Shown in pieces: positions 1 to 9,343 of a DNA stretch of 64,000 nt. Numbering within the stretch: the stretch's first letter is position 1; each line of letters opens with the position of its first letter. The translations under genes were made by a program, and so were the position numbers. Source of the stretch: Chloroflexota bacterium. Lineage in GTDB: Bacteria; Chloroflexota; Anaerolineae; Anaerolineales; Villigracilaceae. Below the pieces are notes generated by a model. The model saw only the letters and a list, made by a program, of their open reading frames with translations, was not told where the DNA came from and did not search any database. The stretch is from positions 1 to 64,000 of the forward strand of contig JACRBN010000009.1 in assembly GCA_016213105.1 (NCBI GenBank), given 5' to 3'.

Positions 1-103
1 ATGTGCGTGGGCGTCCCATTTGGTACACAGGAAAGAATTCCATAATCTCTTGCCATTCGGTATACTTCAAGTCGGTCGGGTAAGTTTGGGTGAATTTGGT
101 CAT
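1..103 (-). CDS. IS5-family transposase, N-terminal part (runs off window start)
   Basis: The first 34 codons on the minus strand start at ATG 103-101 and run off the window edge. They read MTKFTQTYPTDLKYTEWQEI, then a stretch ending in MGRPRT. A start followed by 'PTDL..TEWQEI..F.P' and 'GRPR' is the usual opening of IS5-family (IS402-like, DUF4096) transposases, which bind the element ends and catalyse cut-and-paste transposition. A weak GGGG ribosome-binding site lies just upstream. The catalytic DDE residues would lie outside the window, so activity cannot be judged. The element appears to have landed in the neighbouring DUF5343 gene. Confidence 0.75.
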   Translation of the reverse strand, partial: MTKFTQTYPTDLKYTEWQEIMEFFPVYQMGRPRT

Positions 104-145
104 TCCCCTATCTTACTCGACCACTTTTCATACAGTCTCTTACAG
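1..145 (-). mobile_element. End of an IS5-type insertion sequence
   Basis: The transposase start at 103 is followed outward by about 40 bp that also encode the last residues (DCMKSGRVR) of the adjacent DUF5343 reading frame. On the minus strand GAGACTGTATGAAAAG lies at about 127-142 and would be a suitable terminal inverted repeat. The exact boundary is inferred, because the other end of the element is outside the window. Confidence 0.5.
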
Positions 146-578
146 GAATTTGTGCGTAACCAGACAATGCTGCTAATGCCTGAAACGTAGATGCTTGCCG
201 TTTTCCTACTTGTGCGCTCGATTCATCTGACCCGCGAAAAAAGGAAATTAACTTGCCTGTATCTAGCGTCCAACTTTCGTCTCCGTGCAAACTGAATAAT
301 TCTGAATAGGCATTTTTTACAAGCCCGCTGAATTCTTTGGCAAATTCATCATTATCGTGTTTTGAAAATACACTTGTTATTTCTTTTACTTTGTTACCAT
401 CGTTGTCAATTATGCCGATGAACTTTAACGTGTTTATCAAGTAACTTTCATTGTTTGGAGCAATACCAAGCTTTTTCAAGGTCTCTGCTGTAACTGTCTG
501 CGGAAATGCTTTTCGAAGTTGCTGAATGACTTGAATTAGTCCAGTGTTTCCAAGCGTGTACGGATGTTTGTATGGCAT
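108..578 (-). CDS. DUF5343 domain protein, C-terminus probably truncated by the IS
   Basis: This 156-residue protein begins MPYKHPYTLGNTGLIQVI and continues with the DUF5343 pattern: a winged-helix-like N-terminal half ('LINTLKFIGIIDNDG'), 'AYSELFSLHGDE' in the middle, and 'KRQASTFQALAALSGY' near the end. DUF5343 proteins are often found in accessory and defence-associated loci, but their function is unknown. An AGGAGG site 8 bases before ATG 578 fixes the start. The last 9 or so residues (DCMKSGRVR) look like translation of the insertion sequence end. The domain itself is therefore nearly complete, but any C-terminal extension has been lost. The gene is clearly more AT-rich than the window average, in keeping with acquired DNA. 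Confidence 0.65.
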   Translation of the reverse strand: MPYKHPYTLGNTGLIQVIQQLRKAFPQTVTAETLKKLGIAPNNESYLINTLKFIGIIDNDGNKVKEITSVFSKHDNDEFAKEFSGLVKNAYSELFSLHGDESWTLDTGKLISFFRGSDESSAQVGKRQASTFQALAALSGYAQIPVRDCMKSGRVR

Positions 579-1031
579 GAGATTATCCTCCTGAAAATAT
601 ATTTTTTATCATTGATTACTTAGCAACCCAACTAGTGTTTCGGACGCCATTTCGTGTCCCAATTCCTTATCTACCTCTTGGATTCTAACGCCTACATTAA
701 TTTGGGGTTTTAGCCCGCCACAGATTAAAAGACCCTGAACCATTTTGCCCATTCTAACACTCTGTGGGATACCCTGCAATATCCACAAACATACTGAGCA
801 GGGTTTAGCAAAGTCCAGTTTGTGTTGCTCTCCCAAAGCGGAGTCCCTTTGGGAGAGCAACACCTGCATCCCACGCTCCAAACTGCCAGACAATTGTAAA
901 GAAGGGCATGTATTCCTCTATTTATGCTGTTGATATTGCTGCAAAGGGTCTCACTTAGGGACTAAAGAGCGCAACATACATCAAAAACTCAATGTATTTA
1001 TGTATTAAGAGGCCTTCATCGTCAAAAAATA
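579..1031. other. Gene-poor AT-richer spacer
   Basis: No convincing gene is visible. Short open frames on both strands (609-893 minus, 745-933 plus) lack a ribosome-binding site and recognisable motifs, and they cross the large palindrome at 822-863. The stretch probably belongs to the accessory patch bounded by the insertion sequence. Confidence 0.5.
822..863. repeat. Perfect 17-bp inverted repeat, dispersed palindrome family A
   Basis: The arm GTGTTGCTCTCCCAAAG (822-838) and its exact complement (847-863) flank an 8-base loop. Read on the minus strand, the loop and second arm (CTCCC.AAGGGAC.CCGCTT.GGGA) match a diverged copy at 2943-2989, so this is a dispersed repeat and not a single terminator. 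Confidence 0.7.
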
Positions 1032-1087
1032 GTGTTAATTAGAGACAAAATTAGCTTGCTCAGCCATAAAATGGGACTACAAGGCCA

Positions 1088-1297
1088 TTTTGTAACGTCA
1101 AGCAACCTTATTGCAGCATCAAGCAACCTCTTTGTAACGTCAAGCAGCCTTGTTGCAGCATCAAGCAACCTCGTTGCAGCGTCAAGTAACCTCGTTGTAG
1201 CACAGAGCAGCCTCGTTGCAGCATCAAGCAGCCTCGTTGTAACGTCAAGCAGCCTCGTTGCAGCGTCAAGCAGCCTTTTTGAAACAGGCAGCAGCCT
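1088..1297. repeat. Ten-unit 21-bp tandem repeat
   Basis: Ten consecutive 21-base units follow the consensus CGTTGCAGCRTCAAGCARCC plus T. Spacing is exact and divergence is 1-7 bases per unit. The period is a multiple of three, so both strands stay open. The plus frame reads a seven-residue repeat rich in Ser, Asn and Leu. The minus frame reads a heptad close to LLDAATR, which could form a coiled coil. The array lies between the IS-associated patch and the transglutaminase gene, upstream of that gene's ribosome-binding site, so it is more likely an intergenic minisatellite than part of the protein. Confidence 0.85.
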
Positions 1298-1415
1298 TCC
1301 AGTAGGTCTGCGCCTCATCCAGGCTTGTACGGTAGAGAAGAGTCCGAAACATTTGTGCGGTCTTTTCGTACATGGATTACAATTCAATCCTCCCAACCAC
1401 ACAACTGGAGACAAA

Positions 1416-2294
1416 ATGGACTCAACCCTAACAACCTTCTCCCAGCAAGGGCCGATCTCTGACCCTGGCACCTATGCCTCCCTCTTCGACAATCTCCCCA
1501 CATCCATTTATGACCTGGTGCGCATCGTGCAAGGCACCACCATCCACGTGTTCTGGGCCGAGCGTTACGGCGTGAAGCACACGCCTGAGCGCCAGGCAGA
1601 GGTGCAACTGCGCACCATGCCACGCCGTCTGGAGCGCACGCTCGAACTGGACCCACGTCCCTTGACCGAGCCGCGCGCGTTGGAGCAGAAACTGGTCGGC
1701 AACTGCCGTGACCATTCGCTGCTGCTGGCCGCCATGCTGCGCCATCAGGGTGTGCCTGCGCGCGCCCGCTGTGGTTTCGGCGCGTACTTCATGCCGAATC
1801 ATTACGAAGACCACTGGGTGGTCGAGTATTGGAATCAGGAGCAATCGCGCTGGATCCTGGTCGATGCCCAGCTCGACGCGTTGCAATGCGACGTGATGAA
1901 GATCCCCTTCAATCCGCTGGACGTGCCGCGCGACCAGTTCATCGTCGGCGGCGCGGCCTGGGCCATGTGCCGCTCGGGCGGGGCAGACCCCGAACAGTTC
2001 GGCATCTTCGATATGCATGGGTTGGGATTCATCCGCGGCAACCTGGTGCGCGACGTGGCCTCGCTCAACAAGATCGAGCTGCTGCCCTGGGACTGCTGGG
2101 GCGTGATCCTGACCGAAGCACTGGATGACCCATCCGACCTGGCGCTGCTCGATGAAGTGGCGGCCTTGACCTCAGGCGATGTCCCCGAGTGGGAGACCGT
2201 CCGCGCCCGCTATGAGGGTGATCCCCGCTTGCGTGTAGGCAACACTGTCATGAGCTATGTCGACGGTGGGATGGTTTCGATTGCGATTGGATGA
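1416..2294 (+). CDS. Transglutaminase-like domain protein
   Basis: This 292-residue protein has a transglutaminase-like (papain-fold) core. The catalytic triad is visible as Cys97 in GNCRDHSLLLAAMLR, His133 in YEDHWVVEYW and Asp150 in WILVDAQLD. Related bacterial proteins act as thiol proteases or amidases, and the substrate cannot be inferred here. ATG 1416 is chosen over a GTG at 1032 because GGAG sits 5 bases upstream and the conserved fold begins shortly after. The longer frame would only add translation of the 21-bp repeat array. The stop is 3 bases before the next start, so the two genes are probably co-transcribed. No signal peptide is seen, so a cytoplasmic location is likely. Confidence 0.8.
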   Translation: MDSTLTTFSQQGPISDPGTYASLFDNLPTSIYDLVRIVQGTTIHVFWAERYGVKHTPERQAEVQLRTMPRRLERTLELDPRPLTEPRALEQKLVGNCRDHSLLLAAMLRHQGVPARARCGFGAYFMPNHYEDHWVVEYWNQEQSRWILVDAQLDALQCDVMKIPFNPLDVPRDQFIVGGAAWAMCRSGGADPEQFGIFDMHGLGFIRGNLVRDVASLNKIELLPWDCWGVILTEALDDPSDLALLDEVAALTSGDVPEWETVRARYEGDPRLRVGNTVMSYVDGGMVSIAIG

Positions 2295-2297
2295 ACC

Positions 2298-2858
2298 ATG
2301 ACTGCTGAACATGAAATTCACGAATTGTTGAATGTCTTCCAGGCGGGTTACACCCAGCGTGACCTGTCTCAGGTGGACGCCTTCCTCGACTTGTTCACCG
2401 AGGACATTGAAGTCATCGGCACGAACGGCATCAAGCCTGGGGTGGACGAGTGGTACATCGACCGCAAGACCGCCCGCGAGATTGTCCATGGCGACTGGGA
2501 AGGGTGGGGCGATCTGCGCCTCGACCTGGAGGCCGCCTCCATCCATGCCCGCGGCGACGTGGGCTGGATCGCCGCCTCGGCCACCGTCAGCCAGACCATC
2601 GGCACAGACAACTATGATTCTTATCTGAACTTTGTGCGCAAGTTCCTGGATGAGTCCGCGCTGCCCGCCCAGCAGAAGCTGCAAACCATCCTGCGCGGCG
2701 GCACCAACACGGTTTACGAGATCAGCCGCGGGGAAAAGTTCGTTTGGCCGCTGCGCCTGACGGCCGTGGTGGTGCGCGAGGCGGCGGGCTGGAAGTTCGC
2801 CCAGCTCAACTTCTCCTTCCCGACGGTGTACTTCCCTGACGTGCGCATTCTGGAGTGA
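2298..2858 (+). CDS. SnoaL/NTF2-like protein
   Basis: This 186-residue protein has an NTF2-fold pattern: an N-terminal helix pair (HEIHELLNVFQAGYTQRDLS), then 'VDAFLDLFTEDIEVIGTNG', and paired strands ending 'REAAGWKFAQLNFSFP'. This matches the SnoaL-like or DUF4440 superfamily, whose members are small-molecule-binding enzymes or ligand-binding modules with little conserved catalysis. It starts 3 bases after the transglutaminase-like gene, which suggests translational coupling and a shared role. Nothing in the sequence defines the ligand. Two further small-ligand-fold proteins occur in the window (19895-20293 and 40584-41015), but they are not close homologues by eye. Confidence 0.7.
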   Translation: MTAEHEIHELLNVFQAGYTQRDLSQVDAFLDLFTEDIEVIGTNGIKPGVDEWYIDRKTAREIVHGDWEGWGDLRLDLEAASIHARGDVGWIAASATVSQTIGTDNYDSYLNFVRKFLDESALPAQQKLQTILRGGTNTVYEISRGEKFVWPLRLTAVVVREAAGWKFAQLNFSFPTVYFPDVRILE

Positions 2859-2942
2859 TCTGACGACTCTATAGCGTGTCACCCTGAGCGGAGCGAAGGG
2901 TCTCTAACACGGGGCAGAGACTCTTCGGTCGCGAAAAGCACG

Positions 2943-3038
2943 CTCCCTCACACCGTCCCGAAGCGGTGTCCCTTCGGGAGAGTGACACAAATATATCAAT
3001 CCGCCCACCTTGCGAATCATCAAGGTTGGGCGGATTGA
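2943..3038. repeat. Diverged palindrome A copy plus a leader hairpin before prfC
   Basis: 2943-2989 repeats on the minus strand the core of the 822-863 palindrome. It is followed by a separate inverted repeat: TCAATCCGCCCACCTTG (2996-3012) pairs with 3021-3038, with one bulged base. The second hairpin has no T-tract on the plus strand, and it lies just upstream of a possible -10 (TAAAAT, 3047-3052) for prfC. It could act as a terminator for the upstream pair or as an operator-like site. Confidence 0.45.
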
Positions 3039-3083
3039 ATTTATGCTAAAATGGAGCGCCCCTTTATCGGGTATGGAGAAAAA

Positions 3084-4706
<1,623 letters not shown>

Positions 4707-4710
4707 ACGG

Positions 4711-4744
4711 AAACAGGCTCCCGCACGGGGGCTTGTTTTTTTTG
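4711..4744 (+). terminator. Intrinsic terminator of prfC
   Basis: The stem AACAGGCTCCC / GGGGGCTTGTT (with G-U pairs) is followed by an unbroken run of T residues starting 5 bases after the prfC stop codon. Confidence 0.85.
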
Positions 4745-4781
4745 CGTGATGCTCGTCCAACAAATGAAGCGGCCGTGATTT

Positions 4782-4800
4782 GGCGGGATACCATCCCGCC
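4782..4800. repeat. Short palindrome GGCGGGATACCATCCCGCC
   Basis: An 8-bp inverted repeat around ACC lies between the convergent ends of prfC and the amidohydrolase. A near-identical palindrome with A/T changes on both arms occurs at 41191-41211. The compensatory changes suggest that the hairpin itself is conserved. Confidence 0.6.
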
Positions 4801-4813
4801 CCACCCACACTCC

Positions 4814-5974
4814 TCACGAATCCCGTAAAAACCTCAGGGCCGTCTCGGCCAGCAGGGCCGCGCCAATCGGCAGGGCGCGCTCGTCGATGTCGAAGCGCGG
4901 ATGGTGCAATGCCCGTTCGTCGCCCTCGATCAATGTTCCCAACGTAAACATCGCGCCAGGCACGGTCTCGATGAAGGAGCCGAAATCCTCCGAGCCCAGG
5001 GTCGGCGGGATGGGCAGGACGTTTTCCGCGCCGACCAGGTCGGCCGCCGCGGCCTGGATCAAATCCGCCGCCAGGGGGTGATTGACCAGCGGCGGGCATC
5101 CGAAGACGAATTTCAACTGGTAATCGCCGCCCAGTGCGCGCGCCACCTCGAAGGCGCGGCGCATCTCGGCCTCGATCTTCCGGCGGGCGGCCTCGCTCGT
5201 GAAACGCAGTGTGCCGCTCAAGTCCACTTTTTCGGGGATGACGTTCTCGGTGAAGCCGCCGTGGATCTGCCCGATGCTGACCACGGCCGGCTCGAAGGGA
5301 TGCAGACGGCGTGAGACCACACCGTTCAAGCCGACGATGACCTGGCTGAGCAGGAAGAACGGATCGACCGTTTCGTCGGGATAGGCCCCGTGCCCGCCGA
5401 CGCCGACGATGGTCGCGTACCAGGTGGTGACCCCTCCGCCCGCCACTCCCGCGTTGATGCCGATCCGCCCGACGGGCGCATGCGGGTCGACGTGCTGGGC
5501 GATGACCAGGTCGACGCCTTCGAGCGCGCCGTCCTGCACCATGCGCGGCGCGCCGCTGATGCCCTCCTCGTCCTCGGTCTCCTCCGAGGGCTGGAACAGG
5601 AAGCGCACGCGGCCGGGGAATTTCTCTTTGGCGAGCAGCGCCGCCGCGCCCAGCGCCATGCTGGTATGCGAGTCGTGCCCGCAGGCGTGCATCACGCCCG
5701 GGTTCTGCGAGGCGTACTCGCGGTCCTGCGACTCCAGAATGGGCAGCGCGTCCATGTCCGCGCGGATGGCGAGGGTGCGGCCGTTCCCGTCGCCGAGGTC
5801 GGCCAGCACGCCCGTGCGTCCCACTCCGCGGCGGACGCGGTAACCGAGTTTCTCCAGTTCCTGCGCGACGATCTCGGCTGTGCGCGTTTCGTGGAAGCCC
5901 AGTTCGGGGTGCATGTGAAAATCGCGCCGCCAGTGGACGAGGTCTTCGAAAATGGCATGGGCGGGTTTGAGCAT
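4814..5974 (-). CDS. M20 family amidohydrolase (N-acyl amino acid or peptide deacylase)
   Basis: This 386-residue metal-dependent hydrolase belongs to the M20D amidohydrolase group (hippurate hydrolase, IAA-amino acid hydrolase, N-acetyl-diaminopimelate deacetylase types). Metal-site motifs are IRADMDALP (70-78), MHACGHDSH (95-103), QPSEE (128-132), an internal 'GGHGAYP' dimerisation-domain motif, and 'LGSEDFGSF' near the end. It would hydrolyse the amide bond of an N-acylated amino acid or dipeptide in the cytoplasm. The exact substrate is not decidable from sequence. ATG 5974 is preceded by AGGAG, so an upstream in-frame extension is rejected. It stands alone, facing prfC and a DUF4184 pseudogene. 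Confidence 0.88.
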   Translation of the reverse strand: MLKPAHAIFEDLVHWRRDFHMHPELGFHETRTAEIVAQELEKLGYRVRRGVGRTGVLADLGDGNGRTLAIRADMDALPILESQDREYASQNPGVMHACGHDSHTSMALGAAALLAKEKFPGRVRFLFQPSEETEDEEGISGAPRMVQDGALEGVDLVIAQHVDPHAPVGRIGINAGVAGGGVTTWYATIVGVGGHGAYPDETVDPFFLLSQVIVGLNGVVSRRLHPFEPAVVSIGQIHGGFTENVIPEKVDLSGTLRFTSEAARRKIEAEMRRAFEVARALGGDYQLKFVFGCPPLVNHPLAADLIQAAAADLVGAENVLPIPPTLGSEDFGSFIETVPGAMFTLGTLIEGDERALHHPRFDIDERALPIGAALLAETALRFLRDS

Positions 5975-6042
5975 GGGAGTCTCCTGGATGGGATGGTGAC
6001 GGGAGTATAGCATGGGCGAAACGGGGAGTTCGGGCCGAAAGT

Positions 6043-6836
6043 TTAGGCGGCCTTTTGGGGTTCGGCGACCCGTCGATGCCACCAAAACGCAAAGCCGAGC
6101 AGGACGATTCCGAACACGGAGAACACGGTCACGACACCGTTTCCAACGGCAATCTCCACACCGCGCGGGGTGGGGGGCAGGGAAAGATGCGCGAGCGCGG
6201 AACCGAGTCCGCCCAGGGCTGGGATGCCGAGCAGGCAGGCATAGGCCGCCACGCGCTCCGGGGCGGACAGGGGCGGCGTAGACGGGTCAGATCCGGGCGC
6301 GGATTGTCGAAGCCAGCGCAGGCTCCACAGGCCAAGGATCAGTAGCCCCAGGGCGGAACTGAAATGCTGCAGGACCTGATAGGCGTAGATGTGGTAGCTT
6401 CCCAGTGTGAACAGGCGGTTTGCAGGATGGGCAGGGCGGTCACGCCCGGGGCGCCTTCGTGCGTAAAGGCATCCCAGGCGAGATGGGTGGCCGCGCCGAT
6501 CAGCAGACTGGCCGTCACCGCCAGCCAGGAGACGGACGGCAGACGCGTTGTCCCGATGAGCCGGTTCAGGCGGCGGGAGATTGCGGCGGGGAGCAGATCC
6601 AGGATGGGATGTTTCAGGAAGAGATGGTAGATCAGGTAGACTATCCAGCCCAGCGGTAGGCTGAAACGGAGCAGCCCCGCCAGGCTGTGGCTTCCTCCGC
6701 GCGAGAGGGCCACGGGCAGGAAGTAGACGAAGTCTGGGGCGATGCTGCCGATGACCAGCGCCGAAGGGACGGCCCATTTTCGGAGCAGGCGCGGCAGGGG
6801 CAGGATGGCGGCGGGATGCGCGGGGGTAAAGGGCAT
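6043..6836 (-). pseudogene. DUF4184 family membrane protein, single-base frameshift
   Basis: The N-terminal part (MPFTPAHPAAILPLPRLL, then 'GSIAPDFVYF', 'THLAWDAFTHEGA') is the DUF4184 signature, a family of polytopic membrane proteins of unknown function with conserved His and Asp residues. At about 6417 the frame shifts. After 'ALPILQT' the expected 'RLFTLGSYHIYAYQVLQHFSSALG' is found in another frame, and it continues to a stop at 6043 ('EPQKAA'). Adding one G to the GG pair at 6417-6418 (a C on the coding strand) restores one 264-residue frame with six to seven membrane spans. This is either a recent mutation or a homopolymer sequencing error. Confidence 0.8.
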
Positions 6837-6956
6837 AAGCCCCTATCATACCCGACCAGGGCAAACCAGACAGGCCTTGCTGTCGCCAATTAAATGAAAC
6901 CTGCCCTTGGGTATTTTTCCCAAGGGCAGTGGATTTTGACAAAACGCTCGAATTGC

Positions 6957-8696
6957 TTACTTCTCGAGGGGCAGGCTTTCAGCGTTCCAGCCGTTGATGC
7001 CCTTGGCCAGGCTGTTGACATTTGTGTAGCCAATCATGCGCAGGGCCATCATGAACAGGGCGCCGCGGTGGCCCGACTGGCAGATCGAGATGATCGCAGC
7101 GGCCTTGTCGGTGGGTAGCTTGGTCAGGTCCTTCATCACTTCGGTAATCGGGATGTTGACCGAGGTCTTGATGTAGCCGGAAGCGAATTCGTCCGGGGTG
7201 CGCAGGTCGATGACCACGGGCGGGGTGGCCGAGTCGACGGCAGCTTGCACATCGGCAGCCTTCATGCTGTAGAAGCCATCCGGCAGGGTCGAGAGGAAGG
7301 CATCCAGGTCGCGCAGGCGCAGCGCGTCAACGGTGGGGGCGGTGCCGGCAACCGGTTCGGCGGGGAGCGTGCCCTTTTCGACCGGGAACTCAGCCTTCAG
7401 CCAGCCGCCCAGACCGCCGCCCAAGTTGCGAACGTCGGTGTAGCCCAGCATGCGCAGGGCGGCCATGATCATCGCGCCGCGATGTCCGGAGCCGCAGTAA
7501 ATGACGATGGGCTGGTCCTGGGCGGGGAGTTTGTCCAGGTTCTTGAGCACATTGCGGACGGGGATGTTGACCGCGCCGGCGATGTAGCCGTTTTCTTCGA
7601 GTTCACTGGCTTCGCGCACATCCAGCAGGAAGGGGGCGCTGGCGGCGTCGATCTGGCCCTTGAGCACGTCAGCCTTGACGGTGTAGTAGTCTTCGGGCAG
7701 GTTGGTGAGGAAGTCGGTCCAGACCGCAGTCCAGTCAACAACGCCTTCCACGGCAAAGCCGGCAGTCTTCCAGGCTTTGAAGCCGCCGCCCATGTTCAGG
7801 ACGTTGGTGTAGCCCAACAGGCGCAGTCCTTCGATGGCGATGGAGCCGCGCAGGCCGGAGCCGCAGTACAGCACGATGGCGGCATCCTTGGCGGGCAGTT
7901 TATCCAGGCTGGTGAAGAGTTCGCCAACGGGGACGTTGATCGAATCCTTGATGTAGCCTTCCTTCTCGCGTTCCTCGGGGGTGCGCAGGTCGATCAGGGT
8001 GGGAGGCGTGGCGCCCGCCAGGGCTTCGTTGACCTTGTCGGCCTTGGTGCCGAGGAAGCCGTCGGGCAGGGTGGACATGCTTTCGTCGAGCGCGGTGAAG
8101 AGCGCCTCGTCGGCAACGATGGGGGTGCTGATGGAAGCGGGAGCTTCGGGCATGGAGCCGGTTTCGACCGGCAGTTCAGCGGTCTTCCAGGCACCCAGGC
8201 CGCCGCTCATGTTGAATACGTTGGTATAGCCCAGGACGCGCAGAACGCCCATGAGCATGCCGCCGCGCTGGCCGGAGCCGCAATAGATGATGATCTTTTC
8301 ATCGAGGCCGGGCAGTTTGTCCAGGTTCTTCAGGACTTCGCGCACCGGAATGTTGATGGCGCCCTTGATGTAGCCGTCCTTCTCCAGTTCGGTGACATCA
8401 CGCACATCCAGCAGGAAGGGCGGGGTGGCCTCGGCCATGGCAGCGCTGACGTCGGCAGGTTTGATGCCGGCATAGCCCTGCGGCAATGCGCCGATCATTT
8501 CGGCGTAAAGCGTGGCAAAGTCGATGGCAACGGGGGCTTCGGTCGCCGGCGGTTCAGTGGCGACGGGGGCCTGGGTGGCGGGGGCCTCGGTGGGAGGGAC
8601 AACCACGACTTCAGTCGCCTGGGCGGGTGCGCAGGCGGCCAGGATCATGCTGAAGAGCACCAGCAGGATCAAGGACATTTGCAGCTTGGTTTTCAT
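6957..8696 (-). CDS. Lipoprotein with four tandem rhodanese domains
   Basis: This 579-residue exported protein has a lipoprotein signal peptide ending in LAAC (lipid-carrying Cys22) and a Pro/Thr/Ala-rich linker to about residue 57. Four rhodanese repeats of about 120 residues follow. Active-site loops are YCGSGQRG (Cys139), YCGSGLRG (Cys278), YCGSGHRG (Cys401) and ICQSGHRG (Cys539), so all four catalytic cysteines are kept. Rhodaneses carry sulfane sulfur as a cysteine persulfide. Here the enzyme would be anchored outside the cell membrane. ATG 8696 has AGGAGA 8 bases upstream. It diverges from the ArsR gene and the respiratory operon, which suggests handling of sulfur compounds in the same physiology. 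An isolated four-domain arrangement is unusual, since most rhodaneses have one or two domains. Confidence 0.88.
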   Translation of the reverse strand: MKTKLQMSLILLVLFSMILAACAPAQATEVVVVPPTEAPATQAPVATEPPATEAPVAIDFATLYAEMIGALPQGYAGIKPADVSAAMAEATPPFLLDVRDVTELEKDGYIKGAINIPVREVLKNLDKLPGLDEKIIIYCGSGQRGGMLMGVLRVLGYTNVFNMSGGLGAWKTAELPVETGSMPEAPASISTPIVADEALFTALDESMSTLPDGFLGTKADKVNEALAGATPPTLIDLRTPEEREKEGYIKDSINVPVGELFTSLDKLPAKDAAIVLYCGSGLRGSIAIEGLRLLGYTNVLNMGGGFKAWKTAGFAVEGVVDWTAVWTDFLTNLPEDYYTVKADVLKGQIDAASAPFLLDVREASELEENGYIAGAVNIPVRNVLKNLDKLPAQDQPIVIYCGSGHRGAMIMAALRMLGYTDVRNLGGGLGGWLKAEFPVEKGTLPAEPVAGTAPTVDALRLRDLDAFLSTLPDGFYSMKAADVQAAVDSATPPVVIDLRTPDEFASGYIKTSVNIPITEVMKDLTKLPTDKAAAIISICQSGHRGALFMMALRMIGYTNVNSLAKGINGWNAESLPLEK

Positions 8697-8788
8697 GTTT
8701 CTTCTCCTGTTTCGAATCTCATGCAGAGGGAATTCCCTCGAAGGTTTGCTCACTGGTAAAAGTGTAGTGGGTTAATTTCCAAATATGT

Positions 8789-8804
8789 AGTGACAACCAT
8801 CACA
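8789..8804. promoter_or_regulatory. Candidate CRP/FNR-superfamily binding site
   Basis: AGTGACAACCATCACA matches the CRP-type consensus TGTGA-N6-TCACA at 9 of 10 positions. It lies 92 bases before the rhodanese start and 130 bases before the ArsR start, inside the divergent spacer. No CRP-family gene is in the window, so the regulator is unknown. Confidence 0.4.
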
Positions 8805-8808
8805 ATCA

Positions 8809-8841
8809 TCTATTTGAAATATTTATCGAAATGCATAAATA
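8809..8841. promoter_or_regulatory. AT-rich imperfect palindrome, possible ArsR operator
   Basis: CTATTTGAAAT and ATGCATAAATAG form an imperfect inverted repeat (outer 6 bp perfect) in the spacer between the rhodanese gene and the ArsR gene. AT-rich imperfect dyads are the usual form of ArsR/SmtB operators, and autoregulation is common in the family. The assignment rests only on position and symmetry. Confidence 0.3.
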
Positions 8842-8933
8842 GAAACTATGGATGGAAGTGACACCAGACACTATTATGGAGAATTCCGCAATGGTACGAT
8901 GTCCATGCGTTTTATTGCATAAAGAGGCCGTTT

Positions 8934-9230
8934 ATGACTTATTTACCCACCACTCATGAAAATTCCATCCACGAAGCGGATGTTTGCTTTGCCCTGGCTG
9001 ACCCCAAACGCATCGACATCATCCGCGCGCTCGAAAAGCATCCCTATAATGTCAACGAATTGACGCTGGAATTGGGCATCCCGCAGCCGATGACTTCCCG
9101 CCACTTGAAGATCCTGCGGGAGCGCGGCCTGGTCCACTCGACCCGCCACGGAGTTTCCGTCACCTACGCCCTGTCTGACCCGCGCCTGATTGAGGCGCTT
9201 GAGTTGTTGAACAATATTTCGAGCAAATGA
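8934..9230 (+). CDS. ArsR/SmtB-type winged-helix regulator
   Basis: This 98-residue DNA-binding protein has a classic ArsR fold: 'CFALADPKRIDIIRAL' (helix 2), 'NVNELTLELGIPQPMTSRHLKILRERGLV' (recognition helix-turn-helix, about residues 39-67) and 'RHGVSVTYALSDPRLIEAL' (wing and last helix). Family members repress genes until a metal, metalloid or reactive sulfur species is sensed. There is a single cysteine (in ADVCFALAD) and no CXC metal site, so the sensing chemistry is not the classic ArsR type. A sulfur or redox signal would fit the adjacent rhodanese and respiratory genes, but that is inference from context. It is probably the first gene of the operon or its local repressor. Confidence 0.82.
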   Translation: MTYLPTTHENSIHEADVCFALADPKRIDIIRALEKHPYNVNELTLELGIPQPMTSRHLKILRERGLVHSTRHGVSVTYALSDPRLIEALELLNNISSK

Positions 9231-9234
9231 CTAT

Positions 9235-9318
9235 GTCATTGCAAGGAGGGCGCGCTCCCCGATGAAGCAATCCCCTAATCATTTGGAGATTCCCTCGGGC
9301 TACCGCTCTCGCAATGAC
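9235..9318. repeat. 84-bp MITE-like repeat with 8-bp terminal inverted repeats (family B)
   Basis: The element is bounded by GTCATTGC and GCAATGAC, perfect inverted termini, and contains 'AGGAGGGC' and 'GAAGCAATC' blocks. Related copies lie at 17932-17997 (diverged) and 54365-54492. It is wedged between the ArsR stop and the ribosome-binding site of the cytochrome gene, so it is transcribed with the operon. Confidence 0.7.
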
Positions 9319-9343
9319 GGACAGAAAAACATCGGAGGATCGC

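Noticed and set aside
609-893. Possible small proteins on both strands
   Set aside because: They lack ribosome-binding sites and known motifs, and they cross a perfect palindrome that belongs to a dispersed repeat.
1088-1297. CRISPR array
   Set aside because: The 21-bp units are contiguous with no spacers, and no cas genes are near.
7245-8759. A 504-codon frame antisense to the rhodanese gene
   Set aside because: Its apparent internal repeats only mirror the four rhodanese domains.
8934-9230. Arsenic resistance regulator
   Set aside because: The ArsR fold is clear, but there is no CXC metal site and there are no ars genes nearby. Context favours sulfur or redox sensing.
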